From NCBI GenBank assembly GCA_017304945.1, contig JAFKLG010000067.1, positions 19,234 through 83,233 of the forward strand: a DNA stretch of 64,000 bases, written 5' to 3'. Source of the stretch: Rhodospirillales bacterium. Lineage in GTDB: Bacteria; Pseudomonadota; Alphaproteobacteria; Acetobacterales; Acetobacteraceae. Shown in pieces: positions 8,844 to 16,392 of the stretch (position 1 is the first letter of the stretch; each line of letters begins with the position of its first letter). The position numbers and the translations under genes are program-made. Below the pieces are notes generated by a model. That model ran no database searches, was not told the DNA's origin, and saw only the letters and a list, made by a program, of their open reading frames with translations.

Positions 8844-9377
8844 GTGAAGTTTCTGCCGACATCACTCGCCGGCGTGATGCGGATCGCGCCGGAGCCGCAT
8901 CACGATCCCCGCGGCCTCTTCGCGCGACTGTTCTGCCCGATCGAATGGGCGGCGGCCGGCCTGGCGCCGTTCAGCCCCGTGCAGATGAACCTCTCCCGCA
9001 ATCCGACCCTGCACACGTTGCGCGGCCTGCACCTGCAGCATCCGGCCCATGCGGAGGCGAAGCTGGTGCGCGTCACCCAAGGCCGCATCTTCGACGTGGC
9101 ACTCGACCTGCGACCGGAAAGCCCGACCTACCTTCAATGGGCGGGCGTGGAGCTGGATGCCGAGGGGATGCAGGCGCTGTTCATCCCGGCCGGTTGCGCG
9201 CACGGCTTCCTCTCGCTCGCGCCGGACACCGACGTGCTCTACCTCATGGATCGCGCGCATGTGCCGAACCAGGGCCGCGGCGTCCGCTGGGACGATCCGC
9301 GCTTCGCGATCGCGTGGCCGGCCGAACCGGTGCTGATGGATGCCCGCGACGCGTCCTGGCCGGATTGGACCAACTGA
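8844..9377 (+). CDS. RmlC-like dTDP/CDP-4-keto-6-deoxysugar epimerase
   Basis: A 177-residue cupin with RGLHLQ (catalytic His), KLVRVTQGRIFDVALDLR, IPAGCAHGFL and a WDDP...AWP end, the RmlC pattern. Aligned without gaps on the usual Y-x5-Y-Y-x-P segment, the general-acid tyrosine is replaced by His (YLMDRAHVP). The enzyme may epimerise at one carbon only or use a different acid. The start is GTG at 8844, 27 bp after the methyltransferase stop. It closes the sugar operon and probably acts after C-methylation. RmlC usually works on dTDP sugars; here the neighbours imply a CDP sugar. Confidence 0.85.
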   Translation: MKFLPTSLAGVMRIAPEPHHDPRGLFARLFCPIEWAAAGLAPFSPVQMNLSRNPTLHTLRGLHLQHPAHAEAKLVRVTQGRIFDVALDLRPESPTYLQWAGVELDAEGMQALFIPAGCAHGFLSLAPDTDVLYLMDRAHVPNQGRGVRWDDPRFAIAWPAEPVLMDARDASWPDWTN

Positions 9378-9486
9378 ATTCCCGGCTCACAATCCAGAGA
9401 ACCCGACCAATCGCAGCGGTGGCATCTTGCGATGGCATCCCAATCTGCCGGTGGCTTGCTGCTGTCCCACATCGTTGGAGCCTGCC

Positions 9487-9759
9487 ATGTCGGAGCTGGA
9501 CGCCCTTGTGGCGCGGCTGACCGCGCTTGAAACCGTCACGCGGCAGTTGATGACCCATCTCGCCGTGCGGGCGGACGATCCGCGCCGGTGGGTCGCGACC
9601 CGCAAGACCCTCGCCCTCGCCGCGCTGGAGGCAGAGCCACGGGCGGAGATCGAACGGGTGCGGCACGCGATCGACGGGTTCTTCGACCCGCTCGAGACGG
9701 TCGCGACGGCCTATGCGCAAACCGGGTCGGGTGGAACGTCGCCGTCCCGTGGGCGTTGA
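9487..9759 (+). CDS. Small hypothetical protein, helical
   Basis: A 90-residue protein starting at an ATG with GGAG six bases upstream. The first two thirds is rich in Leu, Ala, Glu and Arg with heptad-like spacing (LDALVARLTALETVTRQL), so it is probably an alpha-helical or coiled-coil protein. The last 15 residues are Gly/Ser/Arg-rich and look disordered. There is no signal peptide or membrane segment. I do not recognise the family. It lies between the sugar operon and a secreted small protein on the same strand. Confidence 0.5.
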   Translation: MSELDALVARLTALETVTRQLMTHLAVRADDPRRWVATRKTLALAALEAEPRAEIERVRHAIDGFFDPLETVATAYAQTGSGGTSPSRGR

Positions 9760-9795
9760 TGGCGTGACGTCATCCTTGCGGAGAAAGCCACGTCC

Positions 9796-10155
9796 ATGGT
9801 TCGCCATCTCGCCGTCACGATTGGACTCATCGGTGGCCTCGGCGTCGGGCTGATGGCTCAGTCCGATGGGCTCTACCTTCGCGGCGCCGCGGCGCAGAGT
9901 GCCCAGACGCGTCCGCCGGTGCCCGCGACGCCACCGCCGAGTGCCCAGCCAGGCCCCACGACCACGCCGCCGGAGCAGGTGGCCCCCGGCGGACGGGGCA
10001 CGCTCAGCGACCAGTTGTCGAAGGGTCAGGGCACCCTGACGCCGCCGAAGGTCGACCCCGACATCGCCCGCAAGCCGCCCGCCACGACCGGCAACATGCC
10101 GGTGATCCCGCCGCCCGGCACCGCAGGCGGCAACTCCTCAGTGGTCCCGAAATAG
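9796..10155 (+). CDS. Small proline-rich exported protein
   Basis: 119 residues. The N-terminal 20-35 residues form a hydrophobic, Gly/Leu-rich signal segment, with a possible AAAQS cleavage region near residue 34. The rest is disordered, Pro/Thr/Gly-rich (PPVPATPPPSAQPGP; PPPGTAGGN). No enzyme motif is present. Probably a periplasmic or surface-exposed low-complexity protein of unknown role. The ribosome site is weak (GGAG about 10 bases upstream), so the start is moderately certain. Confidence 0.55.
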   Translation: MVRHLAVTIGLIGGLGVGLMAQSDGLYLRGAAAQSAQTRPPVPATPPPSAQPGPTTTPPEQVAPGGRGTLSDQLSKGQGTLTPPKVDPDIARKPPATTGNMPVIPPPGTAGGNSSVVPK

Positions 10156-10225
10156 GGCCCCGTGCGCCGCGCCGGCCCCTCAGGGCAGACGGCCCCACCC
10201 TGTCGGCCCCGCGCGGCGCCGGTGC

Positions 10226-11365
10226 TCAGGCCAGCGTCCGCAGCGCTGCGCAGACCTGCTCGACCTGGGCGTCGGTGAGTTCGGGATAGAGCGGAAGGCT
10301 CAGGACCTCGTTCGCCGCGCGTTCGGTCGCCGCACAACGTGCCGGCCCCAGGGCAATCCGGTCGCGATAGGCTGGTTGCAGATGCACGGGCTGCGGATAG
10401 TGGATGCCTGAGCCGATCCCGGCCTGCCGCAGGCGCGCCTGCACCGAAGCGCGCTCCGCCGTACGGACCACATACAGGTGGAACACGTGGCCGGCCTCGG
10501 GACGGCGGGCGGGCGGCTGCAGCGACGTGCCGGCCAACGCCTCGTCATAGGCCGCGGCGATCGCCTGCCGACGCGCGTTCTGCGCATCCAGATGCGCCAG
10601 CTTGACGCGTAGGATCGCTGCCTGCAGCTCGTCCAACCGGCTGTTCACGCCGACATCGTCGCTGATGTAGTGGGTTCGCCATCCATACTGCCGGAGCGCC
10701 GCCACCCGTCCAACCAGCTCGGGATCCTGGCTCGCCACCGCGCCGCCGTCGCCCAGCGCCCCCAGGTTCTTCGTGGGATAGAAGCTGAACGTGGCGGCCG
10801 CGCCGAAACCGCCCACGCGACGTCCGTGCAGCGTCGCGCCATGCGCCTGCGCGCAATCCTCGATCAGCGCCACCCCATGGCGCTGGCACAGCGGGCGGAT
10901 GGCATCCAGGTCCGCCGGCTGCCCATACAGATGCACGGCCAGCACCGCCCGGATGGGCGGCACGCCGGCGGGCGGATCTTCCAGCACCGCGGCCAGCTCC
11001 GCCGGATCGAGCGTGTAGTGCAGCGGGTCGATATCGACCAGCACCGGCGTCGCACCCACCATCTCGATGGCCGCGACGCTCGCCACGGCGGTGTGGGACA
11101 CGGTCACCACCGCGCTGCCAGAGCCGATGCCCAGCGCGCGCAGGGCGAGCGCGATGGCGTCGGTCCCGTTGCCGCAACCGGCGGTCGCCGGCACGCCCAG
11201 CCAGGTGGCGAATGCCTCCTCGAACGCCCGCAGCTCCTGCCCGAGGATGTACCAGCCGGACGCCAGGGTGCGGGCGACGGCCGCATCGATCTCGGCCTGC
11301 AGGGCGCGATAGCCTGCCCCGGGATTGGCCTGCGGCACCGTGATGGGCGGGGGGGAAGCGGTCAT
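10226..11365 (-). CDS. DegT/DnrJ/EryC1-family nucleotide-sugar aminotransferase
   Basis: A 379-residue PLP-dependent enzyme. CGNGTDAIALALRA is the phosphate-binding region, EDCAQAHGA supplies the ring-facing Asp, and SFYPTKNLGALGDGG contains the Schiff-base lysine. Members transfer an amino group from glutamate to a keto group of a nucleotide-activated sugar, as in dTDP-3-amino-3,6-dideoxyhexose pathways. It is transcribed towards the sugar operon and 74 bp downstream of an epimerase gene on the same strand, so the two likely form one unit. The keto-sugar substrate is not known; it could be the CDP-keto sugar made nearby. Confidence 0.9.
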   Translation of the reverse strand: MTASPPPITVPQANPGAGYRALQAEIDAAVARTLASGWYILGQELRAFEEAFATWLGVPATAGCGNGTDAIALALRALGIGSGSAVVTVSHTAVASVAAIEMVGATPVLVDIDPLHYTLDPAELAAVLEDPPAGVPPIRAVLAVHLYGQPADLDAIRPLCQRHGVALIEDCAQAHGATLHGRRVGGFGAAATFSFYPTKNLGALGDGGAVASQDPELVGRVAALRQYGWRTHYISDDVGVNSRLDELQAAILRVKLAHLDAQNARRQAIAAAYDEALAGTSLQPPARRPEAGHVFHLYVVRTAERASVQARLRQAGIGSGIHYPQPVHLQPAYRDRIALGPARCAATERAANEVLSLPLYPELTDAQVEQVCAALRTLA

Positions 11366-11439
11366 ACCAATGGTCTCACTCGTCAGGCGTCAGGCCGGTC
11401 GCGTGCCGCGCCGGTGAGGCGCGGCGCGGGGAACCCGGG

Positions 11440-12411
11440 TCAAAGATAATCCGCCAGCCGCGGGCGGTACCACTCGAGCGTGCGGCGGATGCCCTCTTCC
11501 AGGGAAATGGCCGGCGCCCAGCCGGCGGCCGCGCGGAACGCGCTGTCGTCCGCATGGTAGCTGCCGATATCGATCCGCGCCCGGTCGGCAGGAAACTCGC
11601 GAATGTCGAAGCGTGCGGGCGGACCCGCCAGCCGCACCGTCATCTCGGCCAGGTCCAGCAGCGAGGCAGGAGGTGATCCGCCGATGTTGAAGATGCCGCC
11701 GTGGCAAGCGGGGGATTCGGCGGCGCGGATGAACGCCTCCGTCACGTCGTCCACATAGGTCATGTCGCGGAGCTGGGAGCCGCCCCAGACCTCGAACGAC
11801 TTCCCCTCCAGGACGCAGCGGATCCAGATGCCCAGGAAGGTCTGCCGCGCATCGCGGATGCGCAGGCGCGGGCCGTAGCAGTTGGTCAGCCGCAGCGACA
11901 CCACCGGCCGGCCGCGCACCCGATGCTCCAGCATCCAGTACTGCTCGCCCGCGAACTTGGAGACACCGTTCGCATCGGGCGGCGCCACGGGCTGGTTCTC
12001 GTCCACCGGCAGCTTCTGCACGCGGCCGTAGAACTGCCGTGTCGAGGCATGCACCACCACCGCGTCCGGCGCCGCTTCCCGCGCCGCCTGGATCAGCCGC
12101 ACCTGCGCCACCGCATTGACCGCGATATCCGCAAGCGGATCGGCCTGGCCACCCATGTGGCTGGTCTGCGCGGCCAGGTTGAAGATCACCGAGGCGCCTT
12201 CGCACAGCGGACGCAGGTCGATGTCGCGGATATCGCCGCGCACCAGCTCCACGCCCGAGTGTTCCAGGTTCTTCGGATTGGCCCCGCCGCCGAACAGGAA
12301 TCCGTCCAGCGCAACCACCCGCGCGCCGCGCGCGGACAATGCGTGGCACAGATTGGCGCCGAGGAACCCGGCCCCGCCCGTCACCAGCACCCTGCGGCCC
12401 GTCCAGTCCAT
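11440..12411 (-). CDS. NAD-dependent epimerase/dehydratase with Asn in place of the catalytic Tyr
   Basis: 323 residues, extended SDR: GGAGFLGANLC at the N-terminus, NLAAQTSH, VHASTRQFYG and RDMTYVDDV. At the YxxxK position the sequence reads NGVSK (PPDANGVSKFAGE), so the lysine is kept but the tyrosine is Asn. From memory a subgroup of glycan-cluster SDRs carries N-G-[IV]-[NS]-K here, so this looks like a subfamily trait and not decay. It probably acts on a UDP-, GDP- or CDP-sugar together with the downstream aminotransferase. Substrate unknown. Confidence 0.85.
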   Translation of the reverse strand: MDWTGRRVLVTGGAGFLGANLCHALSARGARVVALDGFLFGGGANPKNLEHSGVELVRGDIRDIDLRPLCEGASVIFNLAAQTSHMGGQADPLADIAVNAVAQVRLIQAAREAAPDAVVVHASTRQFYGRVQKLPVDENQPVAPPDANGVSKFAGEQYWMLEHRVRGRPVVSLRLTNCYGPRLRIRDARQTFLGIWIRCVLEGKSFEVWGGSQLRDMTYVDDVTEAFIRAAESPACHGGIFNIGGSPPASLLDLAEMTVRLAGPPARFDIREFPADRARIDIGSYHADDSAFRAAAGWAPAISLEEGIRRTLEWYRPRLADYL

Positions 12412-12462
12412 CTCAGTTCCCCATCGCCTTCGTCCCCAGCGTCGCCTCGCAACATGGCAACT

Positions 12463-13500
12463 TCATGCGGAATTTCCGCTCGGATCGTGCCGATCGAGGC
12501 GCGGCGGCGGCTCGCGGGCGGGCCCTGGCATACGACTGTCGGGCCCCGCGCTGCGCATGATTTCACTGAAGCCGAACAGCAGCATCAGCAGCCCGCATAC
12601 TACCTCGGCCCCACTCAGCGCCCGCACCAGCATGGCGGTGGGGGCGATATCGCCATAGCCGACCGTCGCCATGGTGACCACGCTGTAATACAGCGCGTCC
12701 ACGAAGCTGATCCGGGTCGGCGTGCCATGAATGGCGAACTGCGCCTCGGGCGAGGTCAGGTCGGCGATGCGGTAGAGACAGGCGAACACCACCAGGATCA
12801 GCGCATAGAAGGTCAGGAACGCCATCATCGGCATGATCAGCCGGTCCAGGCGGGCGGTGACGCTCTCGAACACCATGGCGACATCCATCATCACCAGCAC
12901 GACGTCTCGCACCGACAGCATCACGAAGATCGCGATCACTGCCATGTAACCGATCAGGGTCAGGCCGAGCGAGATCGGGTCGAGCGACATGCGGGGCAGC
13001 AGGAAGGAGGAGGCGCCGACCAGCAGCGTGCCGCCGAACCAGCGGCTCAGGCGCGGCAGGTGCTCGAGCTCGCGCAACCGGCGCGCGTGGATGATCCCGA
13101 ACACCTGGCGGCGGCGCAGCAGGCAGCCGACCAGGAACGCCACCACCGGCAAGGCCAGTCCGATCAGCGTCAGCCCTCGTGACGCGGTGGCGAAGTTGGC
13201 GCTGCGGAAGAACTCGAACTGGCAGGCATAGATCGCGAGGAAGTTCGCGACCGTCATGCCGAAATGCGCCCCGCCGGGGAACAGCAGGTAGAAGAAACCG
13301 AAGCCCACGCAGCAGGTGGCAACCGCGCCGATCGCGACCGACCAGTCGGCGCCGGCGGCAACCGCCACCAACCCGACCAGCCCGACCGTGAACAGGAGCG
13401 AGCGCAGCCAGTGCTCGTCCAGCCGCGGCTCCTTGTGGCGCGACCGGCCGCCCCGCTGCCGGGGGGCAAGCCGCGCCTGATGCGACCGCCCGTCAGGCAA
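12463..13500 (-). CDS. Potassium-channel-family membrane protein
   Basis: The C-terminal third has the K+ channel pore: helix FVDALYYSVVTMA, filter TVGYGD, then a last membrane helix (GAEVVCGLLMLLFG). Five or six more hydrophobic segments precede it, giving a voltage-gated-like or two-pore topology without a clear Arg-rich S4 or a C-terminal RCK domain. About 345 residues. No ATG or GTG lies before the first membrane helix; I chose a TTG at 13500 that overlaps the RidA stop, with another TTG at 13557 as alternative. Inner-membrane K+ transport is the likely role. Confidence 0.75.
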   Translation of the reverse strand: MPDGRSHQARLAPRQRGGRSRHKEPRLDEHWLRSLLFTVGLVGLVAVAAGADWSVAIGAVATCCVGFGFFYLLFPGGAHFGMTVANFLAIYACQFEFFRSANFATASRGLTLIGLALPVVAFLVGCLLRRRQVFGIIHARRLRELEHLPRLSRWFGGTLLVGASSFLLPRMSLDPISLGLTLIGYMAVIAIFVMLSVRDVVLVMMDVAMVFESVTARLDRLIMPMMAFLTFYALILVVFACLYRIADLTSPEAQFAIHGTPTRISFVDALYYSVVTMATVGYGDIAPTAMLVRALSGAEVVCGLLMLLFGFSEIMRSAGPDSRMPGPAREPPPRLDRHDPSGNSA

Positions 13501-13843
13501 GGGCGGCGATGGCGGTGATCTCCACGCGCCAGCGCGGATCCACCAGGCGCGCCTCAACCGTCGCGCGGGCCGGCGGGTTGGCGCGATCGAACCAGGCGTC
13601 CCAGGCGCGGTTCATCGCCGGCGCCTCGGTGATATCCACCAGGAACACCTGGACGGACAGCAGCTTCGACTTGTCCGTGCCCGCCTCGGCCAGCAGCAGG
13701 TCGATCTGACGCAGGATGTCGGCGGTCTGCGCTTCGGTGTCCCGGGTGGGGTCGTCCGCCACCTGACCGGCCAGGTAGACCGTGTTGCCGTGGATGACGG
13801 CGCCGGACAGCCGGCCTTCGGGTTGCAATCGGCGAATGCTCAT
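13493..13843 (-). CDS. RidA/YjgF/L-PSP family protein
   Basis: 116 residues, the standard family length. Typical motifs are VYLAGQVADDPTRDTEAQTADIL, a middle QVFLVDI strand and the C-terminal ARATVEARLVDP arginine that binds the substrate carboxylate. RidA proteins hydrolyse reactive enamine/imine intermediates made by PLP enzymes; this is the single-domain Rid group, and the subgroup is not certain. The gene ends 8 bp inside the channel gene and starts 32 bp after the ABC permease. Confidence 0.88.
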   Translation of the reverse strand: MSIRRLQPEGRLSGAVIHGNTVYLAGQVADDPTRDTEAQTADILRQIDLLLAEAGTDKSKLLSVQVFLVDITEAPAMNRAWDAWFDRANPPARATVEARLVDPRWRVEITAIAALA

Positions 13844-13874
13844 CTCGGAATCCTCACGCGAACGAGCGCGGAGA

Positions 13875-14720
13875 CTAGCCGATTCCGCCGGAACGCAGCA
13901 GGCTCTCCCGCGGGCCCGCGAGCAGGCTCAGCACCCAGGTGCCGCCCGCACTCAGCACGATCGCGGGGCCGGTCGGCACGTCGACATGGTACGACACCAG
14001 CAATCCGACCACGGACGCAATCAGCGCCAGCACCACGGCGGCGCGCGCCTGGCCCGCCACGGAATTGGACCAATGTCGCGCCGCAATCGCCGGCAGCATC
14101 ATCAGGCCAACCGACATCAGCGTGCCCAGCGCGACGAAGCCCGCCACGACGCACAGCACGACCAGCGCCATGAATCCCAGGTGCCAGATCGCGCCGCGCC
14201 CGGTGGTGATGGCGAGGAAGCCGGGGTCCAGGCTTTCGAGGATCAGCGGCCGCCAGATCACCGCGAGCCCGAGCAGCGTCACCGTGGCCACGCCCGCCAT
14301 GGCGAACAGCGCGGTGTCGTCGACCGCGAGCACGCTGCCGAACAGCAGGTGGGTCAGGTCGATTCCGCGCTGGGCGGAGACCAGCACCACGCCCAGTGCG
14401 AGCGCGAGCAGGTAGACGCCGGCGAGTTGGCTGTCCTCACGCGCGCCGGTACGCCGCGCGAGCGCGCCCGCGATCAGGGCGACGGCGAGCCCGGCCACGA
14501 CGCCGCCCAGCCCCATGGCCCAGACGGACAAGCCCGCCACCGCGGCGCCGACGGCGAGCCCGGGCAGCACGCCATGCTGCAGCACGTCGCTCATCAGGCT
14601 CATGCGGCGGATCACCAGGAACACGCCCAACGGCGGCGCGGCAACCGAGAGGGCGATGCAGCCCGCCAGGGCGCGGCGCATGAAGCCCAGGCCGAACGGC
14701 GCCAGCAGCAGGTCGTGCAT
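13875..14720 (-). CDS. znuB: Zinc/manganese-type ABC transporter permease (ZnuB-like)
   Basis: 281 residues with eight or more hydrophobic segments and the ABC-3 family pattern: LVIRRMSLMSDVLQHGVLPGLAVG near the N-terminus, then LLFGSVLAVDD and a GLMMLPAIAARHWS stretch late in the protein. This is the inner-membrane channel for Zn2+ or Mn2+ import. It follows the ATPase gene by 3 bp. No ZnuA substrate-binding gene is present in the window, so that subunit must be encoded elsewhere. Zinc is favoured over manganese because of the Zur-like site upstream of the operon. Confidence 0.85.
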   Translation of the reverse strand: MHDLLLAPFGLGFMRRALAGCIALSVAAPPLGVFLVIRRMSLMSDVLQHGVLPGLAVGAAVAGLSVWAMGLGGVVAGLAVALIAGALARRTGAREDSQLAGVYLLALALGVVLVSAQRGIDLTHLLFGSVLAVDDTALFAMAGVATVTLLGLAVIWRPLILESLDPGFLAITTGRGAIWHLGFMALVVLCVVAGFVALGTLMSVGLMMLPAIAARHWSNSVAGQARAAVVLALIASVVGLLVSYHVDVPTGPAIVLSAGGTWVLSLLAGPRESLLRSGGIG

Positions 14721-14723
14721 GGG

Positions 14724-15458
14724 TCAGGCGGCGGCGCGCGGAAGCCGGAGGGGGCGGGTCCGCAGCAGGCCTGCGCGCCGCCGGTTCGCCTCGTTCAACG
14801 CGCGATCGGTGGGTCCCCACGCGATCGGCGTGCAGGCGAGCAGCAGCGTGTCGGGGAACACGGCGCGGACCAGGTCGAGATCGTGCAGCACGGTGATGAT
14901 GGTGCGGCCTTCGGCGTGCCAGGCGTCGATCAGGCCCAGCAGCAATTCCTCGGTGGTGGCGTCGACCGCGGCGAACGGCTCGTCCAGCAGCAGCACCGGC
15001 GCGTCCTGCAGGATCAGCCGCGCGAACAGCACGCGCTGGAACTGGCCGGTGGACAAGGCGGCGATCGGCCGGTCCGCATGGTCCGGCAGCCCGACGGTCG
15101 CGAGCGCATCCCGCGCCGCCTCCTGGACCGCCGCCCCGATCCGGCGGAACGGCCCGGAGCGTCCGGCGACGCCCAGCGCCACCACGTCGCGGCAGGTGAT
15201 CGGGAACTGGCGGTCGAGTTGGCTGGCCTGTGGCAACAGGGCGATGTCGGCGGAGGCCAGGCTGCCCCGGTCGATGCGGCCGCCGGCCAGCGGGTGCAGC
15301 CCGACCAGGGCGCGCAGCAGGGTGGTCTTGCCGGCGCCGTTTGGCCCCACCAGCGCGGTCAGGCTCCCGGGCGGAAAGCTGCCGGACACATCCTGTACCG
15401 CGACATGGCCCCCATGCCGCAGCGTGACCTGGTCCAAATGGAGGGGTGGCGGCGGCAT
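14724..15458 (-). CDS. znuC: Zinc/manganese-type ABC transporter ATPase (ZnuC-like)
   Basis: 244 residues with Walker A GPNGAGKTT, Q-loop LPQAS, signature LSTGQFQRVLFARL and Walker B VLLLDEPF. The His switch lies in TVLHDLD. The ATG at 15458 overlaps the stop of the small upstream peptide gene (ATGA); an in-frame upstream start would add 20 residues unlike the family. It hydrolyses ATP in the cytoplasm to drive metal import through the adjacent permease. Confidence 0.88.
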   Translation of the reverse strand: MPPPPLHLDQVTLRHGGHVAVQDVSGSFPPGSLTALVGPNGAGKTTLLRALVGLHPLAGGRIDRGSLASADIALLPQASQLDRQFPITCRDVVALGVAGRSGPFRRIGAAVQEAARDALATVGLPDHADRPIAALSTGQFQRVLFARLILQDAPVLLLDEPFAAVDATTEELLLGLIDAWHAEGRTIITVLHDLDLVRAVFPDTLLLACTPIAWGPTDRALNEANRRRAGLLRTRPLRLPRAAA

Positions 15459-15559
15459 CACAGCGCCCAGGCCACGACGAGCCAGAGGCATGCGATCACG
15501 GCGGCAGCGAGGCCGCACCGGGCCAGGACGCCGGAGGTCGGGGCGAGTGGGTCAACCAT
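15458..15559 (-). CDS. 33-residue single-span membrane peptide
   Basis: A very short reading frame starting at ATG 15559 and ending in ATGA overlap with the ABC ATPase gene. The peptide has a polar start (MVDPLAPTSG), a Cys, and about 20 consecutive hydrophobic residues to the end (LAAAVIACLWLVVAWAL), so it should be a single membrane span. The 4-bp coupling, the position right after the Zur-like palindrome and the clear amphipathic-to-hydrophobic layout argue that it is translated. There is no Shine-Dalgarno sequence, so it may be leaderless. It could modulate the transporter or act as a translated leader; I do not recognise it. Confidence 0.5.
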   Translation of the reverse strand: MVDPLAPTSGVLARCGLAAAVIACLWLVVAWAL

Positions 15560-15572
15560 GTTACTATATAAC
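15560..15572 (-). promoter_or_regulatory. Candidate Zur operator before the zinc ABC operon
   Basis: GTTACTATATAAC is a perfect GTTA-N5-TAAC inverted repeat directly abutting the start codon of the 33-residue peptide, in an AT-rich island within GC-rich DNA. Zur boxes in alphaproteobacteria are AT-rich palindromes with GTTA/TAAC arms. Position before a ZnuBC-like operon supports Zur control; binding is inferred. Confidence 0.5.
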
Positions 15573-15752
15573 GTTGCACGGCTTGGGCGGCCGCGCAAGG
15601 CAATCGGCGGTCACACGAGGTTCACCGCCGCTGCGCGCCCGATCTGCGGGTGGGCCGGCCCAGGGGAGTCGGCCGAAGGGGGCCGGTCCAACGAGCCGGC
15701 CAAGGGGTCGACCAGGGGCCGACCAGCAGGCCGGCCGTGGCAGCCGCCGTGA

Positions 15753-16373
15753 TCAGCCGGCGGAGGCGATCTGCTGCTGCATGGCGCTGATCAGCGCGTC
15801 CACGCTGCTGTTGTTGTGCGCGAGGAAGGAGGCGTAGTCGCTCCGCTGCGTCAGGCGCAGGGACGTGCCCTCGGCGATCACGTCGATGATCTTGGGCGCG
15901 TTGTTCGGGTTGGCGATCACCCAGTCCACGTTGGTGGGCGGATTGTTGGGCCGCTCGACCACCGTGGAGACGAGCTCGTCCTCATCCTGGCTGCGGCTGC
16001 GGCTGATGGTGAAGCGCACGCCCTGATACTCACCGAGTTTGGCGGTGATGGAGGTGACCAGGACCTGGTGGAACAGCGCAAGATAGCGCTTCTGCTGGTC
16101 CGGCGTGGCGGTGCGCCAGAAGCGGCCGAGGCAGAAGCGGCCGACGCCGTCCACGTCCACCGCCTGGTCGATGATCTGGGTCAGTGCCTGACGCTTCTCG
16201 GCAGCGGAACCGGGGCCGTTGACCACGCCGACCAGCTTGTCGCCGGTGGTCTTCACGAAGGTCACCGCGCGATCACTGCCCGCCTGGGCCAGGGCGACAC
16301 GGGCGACGCCTGGCAGCGCCGTGAAGGCCGCAGCGGCCGCGGCGAGGGTCAGGACTTGGCGACGATGCAGCAT
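15753..16373 (-). CDS. mlaC: MlaC/Ttg2D-family phospholipid-binding periplasmic protein
   Basis: 206 residues. The N-terminus is MLHRRQVLTLAAAAAAFTALPGV...ALAQA, a signal peptide with cleavage near residue 30. The mature part has the MlaC pattern: a DVDGVGRFCLGRFWRTATPDQ segment, FHQVLVTSITAKLGEY, and VDWVIA with a late IIDVIAEGTSL. MlaC shuttles phospholipids between the outer-membrane MlaA complex and the inner-membrane MlaFEDB transporter. It lies 19 bp downstream of mlaA on the same strand. No mlaFED genes are in the window. Confidence 0.9.
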   Translation of the reverse strand: MLHRRQVLTLAAAAAAFTALPGVARVALAQAGSDRAVTFVKTTGDKLVGVVNGPGSAAEKRQALTQIIDQAVDVDGVGRFCLGRFWRTATPDQQKRYLALFHQVLVTSITAKLGEYQGVRFTISRSRSQDEDELVSTVVERPNNPPTNVDWVIANPNNAPKIIDVIAEGTSLRLTQRSDYASFLAHNNSSVDALISAMQQQIASAG

Positions 16374-16392
16374 TCGGCGTGGTTCTCCGCTG

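Noticed and set aside
13782..15752. Long open frame (656 codons) opposite the zinc ABC operon
   Set aside because: Gln/His/Arg/Gly-rich composition typical of the antisense of GC-rich genes; the other strand encodes clear ABC motifs.
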